This document shows, one piece after another, positions 8,899-16,899 of a DNA stretch of 64,000 nucleotides (position 1 is the stretch's first letter; every line of letters begins with the position of its first letter). Below the pieces are notes generated by a model, which made no database searches, was not told the origin of the DNA, and worked only from the letters and a program-made list of their open reading frames with translations. The position numbers and the translations under genes are program-made. The DNA comes from Parasedimentitalea maritima (GTDB taxonomy: Bacteria; Pseudomonadota; Alphaproteobacteria; Rhodobacterales; Rhodobacteraceae), in the NCBI RefSeq assembly GCF_005771405.1, contig NZ_VAUA01000003.1:426745-490744 (forward strand), written 5' to 3'.

Positions 8899-9906
8899 TT
8901 ACACCGCCCGAAACTGACCAGGACTTTGGCCAGTCCAGCGCTTGAAAGCATCATTGAAACTACTCAACCCGGAAAATCCTAGCAAAAAGGCAATTTCTGC
9001 CAATGCCAGATCGCTGTCGCGTAGATAGCTTTTGGACAGTGATTTGCGCAGATCTTCAAGAACCCGGAAGAAGGTTGTATCCCTGTTCGCCAGCTTGCGA
9101 GACAGGGTCCGCGGGCTCATCCCCAATTCGGTGGCCACTGCATCTAACGAGGCCCCCCCTGCCGCCAACTGATCAGCAATAGCTTGTTCAACCTCCGGGA
9201 TCAGTCCGACATGTTCGCCTTTTTTCTCAGCCAGAACCTGATCGCCATACCCTCGCAAGACTTTTAGAAGCTGCTCGTCAGCAGAAATTAGCGGCAATTC
9301 AAGATCCGCTTTCTTGAACTCAAAACTATTGCATTCCGCCCCGAACATAATTTTGCAGCCGTAGAATTCCTCCAACACTTCGACATGATCCTTGCGCTGA
9401 TGTTCAAACCCGACATGGCGGGGGACCAGCTTTGTACCAGTATAATGCCGCAGGGTATTCAGTAGCACCGTCACTGAATACTCGACATATTGGCGCCGCT
9501 CGATGTTAGAGGGAATGCGATAGCGCCAGCTCATTAGACCTTGATCGTTTAGCCTCGACAGGTCTCCGTCAAAAACATCGCTCACAACCCTGACATAGCG
9601 CCCATAGTTGAGCAAAAATTCGAGCACATTTGGAGAAGCCAATCCGACATAACTAATCAGACCAATGCGGCGATTGTCCTGCCCCTGAGACAGTTGAAAC
9701 CCAATCAGATCATCCTTGGTCAAGTCTGCAGCGTGTTCAAAAAAGCCAAGGTTGTCTGCAGCTTCGACCATGGGCGCCTCTTCCTGCAGCAAGGAAGCAT
9801 CAAAAGCCGTCCCGCGAAAGATCGTTTCCTCGTCATACCCGCGTTCAAGCAGTTTATCGGCCACTATTTTTGTATAAACCGCAATGTGCTTTGGGCTGTT
9901 TCCCAT
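8899..9906 (-). CDS. AraC-family transcriptional regulator, paralogue 3
   Basis: 335 residues, third of the tandem set. The N-terminal domain carries RRIGLISYVGLASPNVLEFL and the C-terminal HTH carries MSPRTLSRKLANRDTTFFRV and LGFSGLSSFNDAFKRWTGQS. It is the farthest upstream of the three and is separated from its paralogues by about 290 bases, so each gene probably has its own promoter. Family is certain; ligand and targets are not visible. Confidence 0.85.
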   Translation of the reverse strand: MGNSPKHIAVYTKIVADKLLERGYDEETIFRGTAFDASLLQEEAPMVEAADNLGFFEHAADLTKDDLIGFQLSQGQDNRRIGLISYVGLASPNVLEFLLNYGRYVRVVSDVFDGDLSRLNDQGLMSWRYRIPSNIERRQYVEYSVTVLLNTLRHYTGTKLVPRHVGFEHQRKDHVEVLEEFYGCKIMFGAECNSFEFKKADLELPLISADEQLLKVLRGYGDQVLAEKKGEHVGLIPEVEQAIADQLAAGGASLDAVATELGMSPRTLSRKLANRDTTFFRVLEDLRKSLSKSYLRDSDLALAEIAFLLGFSGLSSFNDAFKRWTGQSPGQFRAV

Positions 9907-10284
9907 CTTCTAGTCTTTCTGTGATGTCGTTCAGATCCAATATGAGAACGGGCTGAGAGTGCCTCTCCTTCCTCCAACTGACCTTGCTCAACTCATACCC
10001 ACCGTCACCAAAATACCAGACCCAGCCCCCTATCCAAAAGTGGCGCGCGGAGGCTTGAGGCTGTAGCTTGGCCGCTACGGTCACAAGGTAGTTCTGACTT
10101 TCATATCGTCATTTAATTTTGTGCGCTAAACCAGATTTCGTACTCATACCCCTGAAGGATGTCCGTTTTCCCAAGCACCCAGCAAAGCAGCGTAAATCTA
10201 AACCACACACTGTGGAAAGCACCCGATCTGCCAAAACACCTGCTAACGTTCGGCAATCAGTGACACTCATGGTTTTGCAAATGT
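9907..10284. other. Intergenic region upstream of AraC paralogue 3
   Basis: The region holds the promoter side of AraC paralogue 3 and the 3' side of the GNAT gene. Short reading frames here look like chance. I see no tandem repeat like the one at 7491-7530. Confidence 0.4.
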
Positions 10285-11499
10285 TCAGCCAATCACCTGT
10301 TGCAACTGATTGGCGGCAATCAACGCATTTTCCTGCTGATTTTGTTCCAAAAAACCGATCAGACGGTTCAGAGCTTGAGGGGCGGATTTCGGATCTAAAA
10401 CTGTATCCGATTGGCTCAGGTTGCGACGGCGTATTGAGAAAAAGTTGACCCTGGTAGCAACGGCACCGTAAGTGAATTTGTATGGTTCGTTGCCATGGCA
10501 CAGATCGTAACTCCGATAGCCGTTTTCGATCCCCCACCGAACGGATTGCGCGTGCAACAACGGCCCAACAAAATTGCCTGACACCGTTTCATCACGCCCT
10601 GCCACAATGAAGTGTATTCTCTTATGGCGTGGATCAACTACGTGGCCCAGTGCGCCTAGGCAGCGCTCGTCTTGCCATAACATCGGCATCCGCAACAAAC
10701 CTTGATCTGCGGCCTGCATCAGCATTTTGCGGTAGGTATGAACGGCTTTTCGGGCATTGGCTTTCCCTTTAGAAGGCGACCATTTGATCATCCAATGCTG
10801 TAACAGTTGCTCAATCCCTGCATCGGCATCGACCTGATCCGCCCAGATCAACCGCAGTGCTCCACTGTCCAGATACTTACGACCAAACCGGCGCATCTTT
10901 TGGCGCATGTTTTTACCAAGCCCGTCCAAATACGCATCAAAGCTTGCAGGCAGCGCCACCCGCGGGCAAACCAAATTGTCGGTGCTGCCGTCGTTGATAA
11001 CATAGCCTTTATTTCGGCTGCTAAACTCCGCGTCGGAAAACGCGTCCATAAAAGTGGCAGCCCGGGCCTGACTGTCTTCGTATTTAAGCGATAAGCGCAC
11101 CCATGGCAGGGATTTCACATGCGTCGCAAGTACTGATAACGCCATTCCTTGATGTGCTGGATCGCACAAGAACCCGGTGTATTCCGAGTAATTCAATCGC
11201 CCGGCGGCTTCGATCTCGGTTTGCAACTCAAGGCGCGTGGTGCTCCAGTGTACCCGCAGTTTCATTGGAAAAACGCAGACCAGTTTTTGATCGTGCCACA
11301 CCGTAAGAACCCGCCAACGACCCGGATTGGCTGCGAAAATGGGCGCGAGCCAATCCCACGACAAATAGACCGTGCCTTCGGGGTCGCGGGCCTCAAGATC
11401 TTGCCAAGCAGTCTGCAGATTGCGAAATTGGTCCAGCGTCTCGGCACTTTCGACGCGCAGGTCAGTGGCGACCAGCGGAGGACGCGGCGCCGCAGTCAT
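10285..11499 (-). CDS. GNAT-type acyltransferase of the CelD/BcsL (FemAB-like) family
   Basis: 404 residues. The fold signature is that of the BioF2/CelD-like acetyltransferases: an N-terminal region with YLSWDWLAPIFAANPGRWRV, then a C-terminal GNAT half with LGALGHVVDPRHKRIHFIVAG and SYDLCHGNEPYKFTYG. Relatives act in cellulose or exopolysaccharide modification or in peptidoglycan cross-bridge formation. It starts four bases after the stop of the kinase-fold gene, so the two are co-transcribed. Together they diverge from the GGSKGSGS repeat protein gene. Acyl donor and acceptor are unknown. Confidence 0.75.
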   Translation of the reverse strand: MTAAPRPPLVATDLRVESAETLDQFRNLQTAWQDLEARDPEGTVYLSWDWLAPIFAANPGRWRVLTVWHDQKLVCVFPMKLRVHWSTTRLELQTEIEAAGRLNYSEYTGFLCDPAHQGMALSVLATHVKSLPWVRLSLKYEDSQARAATFMDAFSDAEFSSRNKGYVINDGSTDNLVCPRVALPASFDAYLDGLGKNMRQKMRRFGRKYLDSGALRLIWADQVDADAGIEQLLQHWMIKWSPSKGKANARKAVHTYRKMLMQAADQGLLRMPMLWQDERCLGALGHVVDPRHKRIHFIVAGRDETVSGNFVGPLLHAQSVRWGIENGYRSYDLCHGNEPYKFTYGAVATRVNFFSIRRRNLSQSDTVLDPKSAPQALNRLIGFLEQNQQENALIAANQLQQVIG

Positions 11500-11502
11500 G
11501 GG

Positions 11503-12537
11503 TCAAGCCCGCTTCAAAGAAGAGCCATCCCGCAAGATCTGTGCAAAAGCACGGGCCGCACCTTCAAAGTTAACGGTCAAAGGAGCGGTCAATTGTGATT
11601 GCGCCGAGAAGTATTGCCCTACTTTGCAAATCTGAACAGCAAATTCAGGATGCACGCCCGCATCATCATATTTGCGGACTTTCTCTTTCGACAACCAGCC
11701 GCGTTTCTTGGCCTCTTTGATAATCAGCTTGAACCGCTGCACGCAGTGCAGCGTCAGATAGACCGAGAGGTACTCCAAATAGTCAGCGATTTCGTGGCCG
11801 CATTCCGGATCAAACGCGTCGATCATCACATCAACCATCTGATCAGGTGCGACAGGCCAAGCCTCATCACCAATCAACCAGGCAAAATCTTCAGCACCGT
11901 GTCGCAACCCACAATACTCAAAATCAAACCAGTTCATCCGGTCGTCAGCACCAATAGCAGCATTGCCCGAACGGCAATCCCATTTCACAAACTGGCGTCC
12001 CGGATAAGCCACAACCGAAGCCACGGCACTGCGGTCAAACGTGCTGGAAATCCCACGCGAGTAAGGCTGCAACGCATCTACTGCATCTACAATATTGGTG
12101 ATCCAATCGTCATTGGCCCCAAGGTGCGGCAGGGATTTATCCAAATCCGTTTTGCGCGCAGCCGCATGGATGCGGAAAATACCCGCCACCGCTTCGGCCG
12201 CCAGATCCAATTGTTTAGCCTTGTTGTGGCGGGCAATTTCTTGATTTAGCCGACGTTGCCCAACATCAGATTGGAACATGATTTCCCCGACGACGCCCAG
12301 CACTTTGGGAATATTGCTGGTATGTGGTGCCAGCTCATCCAGCACAAAGGCTTCCAGATGGGTGCGACGGAAATTTGGGCGCAGCGTTGCAATGACATCC
12401 CTGTTTTCAAAGTGCAGCCGGAACGACGATCGCCCTTCTCCACCTGGCGCAGTCACCCGATCTACATTTTGGCCAAAATGCTTTTCGGCGGCTTCGACAA
12501 TACGGTTGATGCGATCCTGGTTGCTGTCCTTCGCCAC
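11503..12537 (-). CDS. Aminoglycoside phosphotransferase/choline kinase-fold protein
   Basis: 344 residues. The kinase-like catalytic loop reads KWDCRSGNAAI and is followed by WFDFEYCGL. These correspond to the Brenner motif (H-x-D-x4-N) and the Mg-binding D-x-D/E of APH-type kinases. The His is replaced by Lys while the catalytic Asp and Asn are kept. The N-lobe has APGGEGRSSFRLHF as a glycine-rich loop equivalent. Substrate unknown; not likely to be antibiotic resistance in this setting. It is the first gene of the pair with the GNAT protein and is divergent from the repeat protein gene. Confidence 0.75.
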   Translation of the reverse strand: MAKDSNQDRINRIVEAAEKHFGQNVDRVTAPGGEGRSSFRLHFENRDVIATLRPNFRRTHLEAFVLDELAPHTSNIPKVLGVVGEIMFQSDVGQRRLNQEIARHNKAKQLDLAAEAVAGIFRIHAAARKTDLDKSLPHLGANDDWITNIVDAVDALQPYSRGISSTFDRSAVASVVAYPGRQFVKWDCRSGNAAIGADDRMNWFDFEYCGLRHGAEDFAWLIGDEAWPVAPDQMVDVMIDAFDPECGHEIADYLEYLSVYLTLHCVQRFKLIIKEAKKRGWLSKEKVRKYDDAGVHPEFAVQICKVGQYFSAQSQLTAPLTVNFEGAARAFAQILRDGSSLKRA

Positions 12538-12930
12538 GGAAAATACCTTTCATGCGCTACACCTGGCCGCACGAAGGCGGGTGAGTTTCAAATCTGATCT
12601 TATCTCTAGTTCGCAAATCCGGCAATTTTGTGGACCGAATTGCGGCACAACTATTAACTTTTTGCATGATTCGAGCAGCATTCATCCGATGTATCGGTCC
12701 AGACAGCCCACATTCAGCAGCAATCCCCAAGTCTACCCTGCATTGTTTCCAAAATCCGTACGACTTAACCAAAATTCTGATAAAATTGCGGCTAAAATTT
12801 GTCATCACTCTATTTCCACTCCTAGGCTGCTTGCCAAATGACGACATAAAACCTTGCTGTATGACTGCCCTGCCAGGACGCCATGCGGTTACCGTGTTGA
12901 TTTTGATAGATGATTGGGGAGTGTATAACG
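12538..12930. promoter_or_regulatory. Divergent promoter region of the kinase/GNAT pair and the repeat protein gene
   Basis: No convincing coding frame. It is AT-richer than both neighbours and should hold two divergent promoters. GGGGAG at about 12916-12921 serves the ATG at 12931. Confidence 0.4.
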
Positions 12931-15015
12931 ATGGCTTGGGAACATTGGGATTCAAACGGTTTTCACTCGGACAATGAGAGCCGACAGTCCGACGACAGCG
13001 GCAGTGGTGCCAATGCCAGCGGTGCAAAATCCTATCACAATGGCGGCGTAGAAGGCGGTAGCTTTAGCAGCTGGTATGACAACAACCTAGCCAAACAATA
13101 CGAAGACGCCGACGGCTCGGGTGGCAGCAAGGGGTCCGGTTCCGGCGGCAGCAAAGGCTCCGGTTCTGGCGGTAGCAAGGGCTCCGGTTCTGGCGGCAGC
13201 AAAGGTTCTGGTTCAGGCGGCAGCAAGGGTTCCGGCTCAGGCGGTAGCAAAGGCTCCGGCTCAGGCGGCAGCAAGGGTTCCGGCTCGGGCGGTAGCAAAG
13301 GCTCCGGCTCAGGCGGCAGCAAGGGCTCCGGCTCAGGCGGTAGCAAAGGCTCCGGCTCAGGCGGCAGCAAAGGCTCCGGCTCGGGCGGTAGCAAGGGCTC
13401 CGGCTCAGGCGGCAGCAAGGGTTCCGGCTCGGGCGGCAGCAAGGGCTCCGGTTCGGGCGGCAGCAAGGGTTCCGGCTTGGGCGGCAGCAAGGGTTCCGGC
13501 TCGGGCGGCAGCAAGGGTTCCGGCTCTGGTGGCAGCAAGGGTTCCGGCTCGGGCGGTAGCAAGGGCTCCGGTTCGGGCGGTAGCAAGGGCTCCGGTTCGG
13601 GCGGTAGCAAGGGCTCCGGCTCGGGCGGCACAGGCGGAACGGGTTGCGATCACGGTGGTGGCGACGGTGGCGATGATGGTAAAACCACAGTGACCTTCAC
13701 TTTGGGCACCGATCCCCAGGTAGATGTCTCGATTACACAGACTGACCAAGCTCAATTGTTCATCAACTTAACGCCAACTTCATTCGATGGAGATCTCGCC
13801 GATATTGACGGGCTGTTCTTTAACGTGTCTGACGATAGCACGCTGAACGGGCTGCACTTCTTCCCCGATGAAAATACTCTGCCGGTCACAGGTCACGAGG
13901 CCAACGCCAATGCGGTGAACAGCCTGGACAATGGATTTACGGTGCCTGGAATGTTTGACGGTATGGTCCAGTTTGGCCAAGTCGCAGATTCCACGGAGGG
14001 CAATGTGCAGGGCGTCAACTTTACCCTGTGGTCTGATAATGGGCTCTCACTAGACGATATCGACCTAAGCAGCATGACGATGGTGATCGACAGCGACGGG
14101 AGCAATCCACAAGTCCTGACCGGTGGGGTGCCAGCCGGTGTTGGTGCCAGCACAGGTGATAGCTACCACAATGGTGGCGTCGAAGGGGACGGGCTGGACG
14201 GTTGGTATGATGACAACCTGGCCGACCATTACTGTGATGATGGCAACGGCTCGGGTGGTAGCAAAGGTTCCGGTTCTGGCGGCAGCAAGGGCTCCGGTTC
14301 GGGCGGTAGCAAAGGTTCTGGCTCAGGTGGCAGCAAGGGTTCCGGCTCGGGCGGCAGCAAAGGTTCCGGCTCGGGTGGAAGCAAGGGCTCCGGCTCGGGC
14401 GGCAGCAAGGGCTCCGGTTCGGGCGGCAGCAAGGGCTCCGGCTCAGGCGGCAGCAAAGGTTCCGGTTCTGGCGGCAGCAAGGGGTCCGGTTCAGGCGGCA
14501 GCAAGGGCTCCGGTTCAGGCGGCAGCAAGGGCTCCGGTTCGGGCGGCAGCAAGGGCTCCGGTTCTGGCGGTAGCAAGGGCTCCGGTTCAGGCGGCAGCAA
14601 AGGTTCCGGTTCTGGCGGCAGCAAGGGGTCCGGTTCAGGCGGCAGCAAGGGGTCCGGTTCTGGCGGCAGCAAGGGGTCCGGTTCCGGCGGCAGCAAGGGA
14701 TCCGGTTCCGGCGGTAGCAAGGGCTCCGGTTCTGGTGGCAGCAAAGGCTCCGGTTCGGGGTCCGGTGGCGAGATGCAGTGGAAAACAACCGCTGCGCTGC
14801 CAGCCTTTACGGGCGAACCTGATGATGCCGAGGGTGGCGATGACGTTGTCTATGCCAGCGGGTCTGGTGGATCTGGTGGTGGATCTGGAGGAGACGGGTG
14901 GAAATCACCCAATGCCAAGGACATCATGGCGCTGATGAACCAAGATCCTGAAGACAACGATCCGGCATCCAATGATCCGGACGATCCAGACGACGATCCG
15001 TTTGCCTACACGTAA
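12931..15015 (+). CDS. Large low-complexity protein with two 21-copy GGSKGSGS arrays
   Basis: 694 residues from the ATG at 12931, chosen because GGGGAG lies nine bases upstream; an ATG at 12910 lacks this. Layout: a Ser/Asp-rich N-terminus; the module [20 protein letters not shown]; an array of 21 octapeptides (GGSKGSGS); a globular domain of about 175 residues ([18 protein letters not shown] onward); a second copy of the module ([20 protein letters not shown]); a second array of 21 octapeptides; and an acidic tail ending DDDPFAYT. There is no Sec signal peptide or membrane helix, so if exported it may use a type I route. The arrays are cationic through one Lys per unit, while the flanks are acidic. 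It lies beside exopolysaccharide genes and diverges from a kinase-fold/GNAT pair. A structural or matrix role is a guess; I recognise no named family. Confidence 0.8.
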   Translation: MAWEHWDSNGFHSDNESRQSDDSGSGANASGAKSYHNGGVEGGSFSSWYDNNLAKQYEDADGSGGSKGSGSGGSKGSGSGGSKGSGSGGSKGSGSGGSKGSGSGGSKGSGSGGSKGSGSGGSKGSGSGGSKGSGSGGSKGSGSGGSKGSGSGGSKGSGSGGSKGSGSGGSKGSGSGGSKGSGLGGSKGSGSGGSKGSGSGGSKGSGSGGSKGSGSGGSKGSGSGGSKGSGSGGTGGTGCDHGGGDGGDDGKTTVTFTLGTDPQVDVSITQTDQAQLFINLTPTSFDGDLADIDGLFFNVSDDSTLNGLHFFPDENTLPVTGHEANANAVNSLDNGFTVPGMFDGMVQFGQVADSTEGNVQGVNFTLWSDNGLSLDDIDLSSMTMVIDSDGSNPQVLTGGVPAGVGASTGDSYHNGGVEGDGLDGWYDDNLADHYCDDGNGSGGSKGSGSGGSKGSGSGGSKGSGSGGSKGSGSGGSKGSGSGGSKGSGSGGSKGSGSGGSKGSGSGGSKGSGSGGSKGSGSGGSKGSGSGGSKGSGSGGSKGSGSGGSKGSGSGGSKGSGSGGSKGSGSGGSKGSGSGGSKGSGSGGSKGSGSGGSKGSGSGGSKGSGSGSGGEMQWKTTAALPAFTGEPDDAEGGDDVVYASGSGGSGGGSGGDGWKSPNAKDIMALMNQDPEDNDPASNDPDDPDDDPFAYT
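13120..13623 (+). repeat. In-frame 24-bp tandem repeat array 1, 21 units
   Basis: It encodes 21 consecutive GGSKGSGS octapeptides. Units differ mostly at third codon positions (GGC/GGT, AAG/AAA, TCC/TCT, TCG/TCA/TCT). The one amino-acid change is Ser to Leu near 13476. The synonymous spread points to selection on the peptide rather than a very recent expansion. Confidence 0.95.
14254..14757 (+). repeat. In-frame 24-bp tandem repeat array 2, 21 units
   Basis: It again encodes exactly 21 GGSKGSGS units in the same reading frame, all amino-acid identical. It has the same total length as array 1 although the third-position patterns differ. Array 2 is followed by GSGGE and the acidic tail. Confidence 0.95.
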
Positions 15016-15073
15016 ACAATCGTCTGGTGAGGGGGCATTGGGGGAGGTGCCCTCTCACACAGTCAAATCGTCA

Positions 15074-15103
15074 GGGACGGCCCAACGCGGGCCGTCCCTT
15101 TTT
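15074..15103 (+). terminator. Rho-independent terminator of the repeat protein gene
   Basis: A perfect 10-bp GC-rich stem (GGGACGGCCC / GGGCCGTCCC) with loop AACGC is followed by five T. It lies 58 bases after the stop codon. Confidence 0.92.
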
Positions 15104-15518
15104 GTGTTCCCAATAGGCCAGAGCGTGTCACGGAAAATGGCGCAGGCGTATGGTCCGCCGAGACCTATTTCCCGTCGGTGAATGTCATCTTGTTACGCTT
15201 TATGTTGCCGATTGCAGTTACGAGCGGCGACGTCGCCAAAGCAGAATTGGCCGGGGTTTTCATCCCCCGTGCGTAGATGCATCTCGATAGCGCCCCCTTT
15301 CCAATGGAGGCCCTGTTCTAAGTGCCGGAATGACAGCCCGGCAGGTATCGCGCGATTGGGGAAAACTAACCGGCAAAAACACATTTCAGGTGAACTGAGC
15401 GTGCGCTACCTGCGCAACACCCATTTGGTCGCGCAAACCCGTCCAGACTGGTTGCATTATGAGTATCCTCAGCAAACAGGAGCAGCCAAGGAAAGCATCC
15501 TCAGGGAGAGTACGCCCT
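15104..15518. other. Gene-poor stretch after the terminator
   Basis: Reading frames here lack ribosome sites and protein-like composition. I see no RNA gene or repeat. Confidence 0.4.
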
Positions 15519-16637
15519 TCAGGGTAATGGTGCAGTCTGAAACAGGCGGATTTTTATGCCACCGTGAGCAACAGGAGCGCCCGTTGGCAGGAACGGCAGG
15601 CCGGTGGCCTTGGCCAAGCCCGGCTCACTGGTGATGATACCAACACGCCAGCCAGAAAACCGTGTGTTAAGCGTTTTGCCCAAAGCGCCGTACAGGGCAT
15701 AGAGCAATTTCTTGTTGCCAATCCGGGCCCCATAAGGTGGGTTCACGATGACCAGACCCGGCTGACCTTCCGGTGGCATCAGATCACTGACGGCTTGATG
15801 GGTGAAGACTGTACAGCCATCGACGCCAGCGCGCTCGGCATTGGTTATAGTGCTGTCGATCACGCCTGCGTTACGGTCTGAACCGTAGAACCGGAGTTCC
15901 GTCTCAGCACCCTGCCCTGCACTGCGCATTTGTTGCCACGCAGCTTCGTCAAAATTGGCCAGTTGTTCAAAGGCAAAACTGCGGCTGCGGCCCGGGATCA
16001 GCCCCATGGCAATTTCCGCCGCTTCGATCACAAAGGTGCCGGATCCACACATTGGGTCAACCACCGGTTCTTTGCCGTCATAATCGCATTGACGCAGGAA
16101 CATCGCCGCTAGATTTTCCCGCATGGGTGCCTTGCCAACAGCGGGCTTATGGCCGCGTTTGTGCAGGGCCTCACCCGAGGTATCAATACTGATGATACAG
16201 AGATTGTCGTCGATGCGGACCTTGATACGGACCTCAGCCTCGTTGGAAATCGGCGCGCCCAATTCTTCGGTAATGGCCTTCTCAAACCGCTGGATAGCGG
16301 CACCTGCGTGATAGATCTTGGACTTCTTGTTGGTTGTCACTTCGACCTTAACCGGCACATCCGGGCGCAGCACATCCCCCCAGGGGAATTTGCGGGCACG
16401 TTTGTCCAGTTGGGCCAGGTGAAAGGCGCGGATTTCACCGATGCGCGCCAATACACGAGCCGCCCCGCGCAGGTGCAGATTGGCACGCCAAACCTCACCC
16501 CATGTGCCTTGAACTGTCACGCCTCCGGGCAGGATTTGCGGCGATTTGAATCCCTTTTCGCGGGCTTCGTCCCGTAGGGCTGTTTCGGTTCCGGGCGCTG
16601 CCACGAGGAAAATATCGAATTCAGTGTCTGTCATCAT
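15519..16637 (-). CDS. THUMP-domain class I SAM-dependent RNA methyltransferase (RlmL N-terminal-module/Trm14-like)
   Basis: 372 residues. An N-terminal ferredoxin-like/THUMP region (to about residue 150) precedes a Rossmann methyltransferase. The SAM site is PVVDPMCGSGTFVIEAAEIA and the base-methylating motif IV is IVNPPYGARIG (N-P-P-Y), typical of N2-guanine methylation of rRNA or tRNA. It corresponds to the COG0116 family and lacks the second methyltransferase module of E. coli RlmKL. It stands alone between two unrelated plus-strand genes and is probably housekeeping. Whether 23S rRNA or tRNA is the substrate cannot be told from the sequence. Confidence 0.87.
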   Translation of the reverse strand: MMTDTEFDIFLVAAPGTETALRDEAREKGFKSPQILPGGVTVQGTWGEVWRANLHLRGAARVLARIGEIRAFHLAQLDKRARKFPWGDVLRPDVPVKVEVTTNKKSKIYHAGAAIQRFEKAITEELGAPISNEAEVRIKVRIDDNLCIISIDTSGEALHKRGHKPAVGKAPMRENLAAMFLRQCDYDGKEPVVDPMCGSGTFVIEAAEIAMGLIPGRSRSFAFEQLANFDEAAWQQMRSAGQGAETELRFYGSDRNAGVIDSTITNAERAGVDGCTVFTHQAVSDLMPPEGQPGLVIVNPPYGARIGNKKLLYALYGALGKTLNTRFSGWRVGIITSEPGLAKATGLPFLPTGAPVAHGGIKIRLFQTAPLP

Positions 16638-16899
16638 GGGCCCTGCATAGAGGGAAACCAGAGGGGCAGCGACCTCTTTTTAGGAGGGCAGGACTCGCTT
16701 CGCCATCACAGAATCTGTGGAGCACGTGTAAGACCTCAGCCAAATACCAACAATTGCTTTCGAAATTTTTCAAACAAAATCAAAGAAATAAAACTTACTA
16801 AAAAATTAGTTTGACAAAAACGAAGATCAAATGAAAGCTATGTAACAGTCAGGTACCGCAGAGTACTTCTGACATATTATACCTTAGGGAGGTGACAAG
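16638..16899 (+). promoter_or_regulatory. Leader and promoter region of the glycerol transporter operon
   Basis: Strongly AT-rich from 16740 to 16850. TTGACA at 16811-16816 is a good -35 match, but the nearest TATAAT-like hexamer (TATGTA, 16839) is 22 bases on, too far for a standard sigma-70 promoter. A strong ribosome site GGGAGGTGA precedes the ATG at 16900. No verified repressor site. Confidence 0.4.

Noticed and set aside
10109..10537. 142-residue minus-strand frame overlapping the end of the GNAT gene
   Set aside because: It is a shadow of the GNAT coding frame plus intergenic sequence.
13120..14757. Repeat arrays as a CRISPR
   Set aside because: Units are contiguous 24-bp in-frame codon repeats without spacers; no cas genes nearby.
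13035..14788. Long antisense frames opposite the repeat gene, rich in LLPPEPEP or in CCRxNRxP
   Set aside because: They are mirror frames of the 24-bp repeats, open only because the repeat unit has no stop in any frame, and lack their own ribosome sites.
15182..15634. 150-residue plus-strand frame before the RNA methyltransferase
   Set aside because: It overlaps the methyltransferase C-terminus, has no ribosome site and has a composition typical of a chance frame.
16811..16844. Sigma-70 promoter TTGACA/TATGTA before glpV
   Set aside because: A spacing of 22 bases is too long for a standard promoter; only the -35 match is noted.
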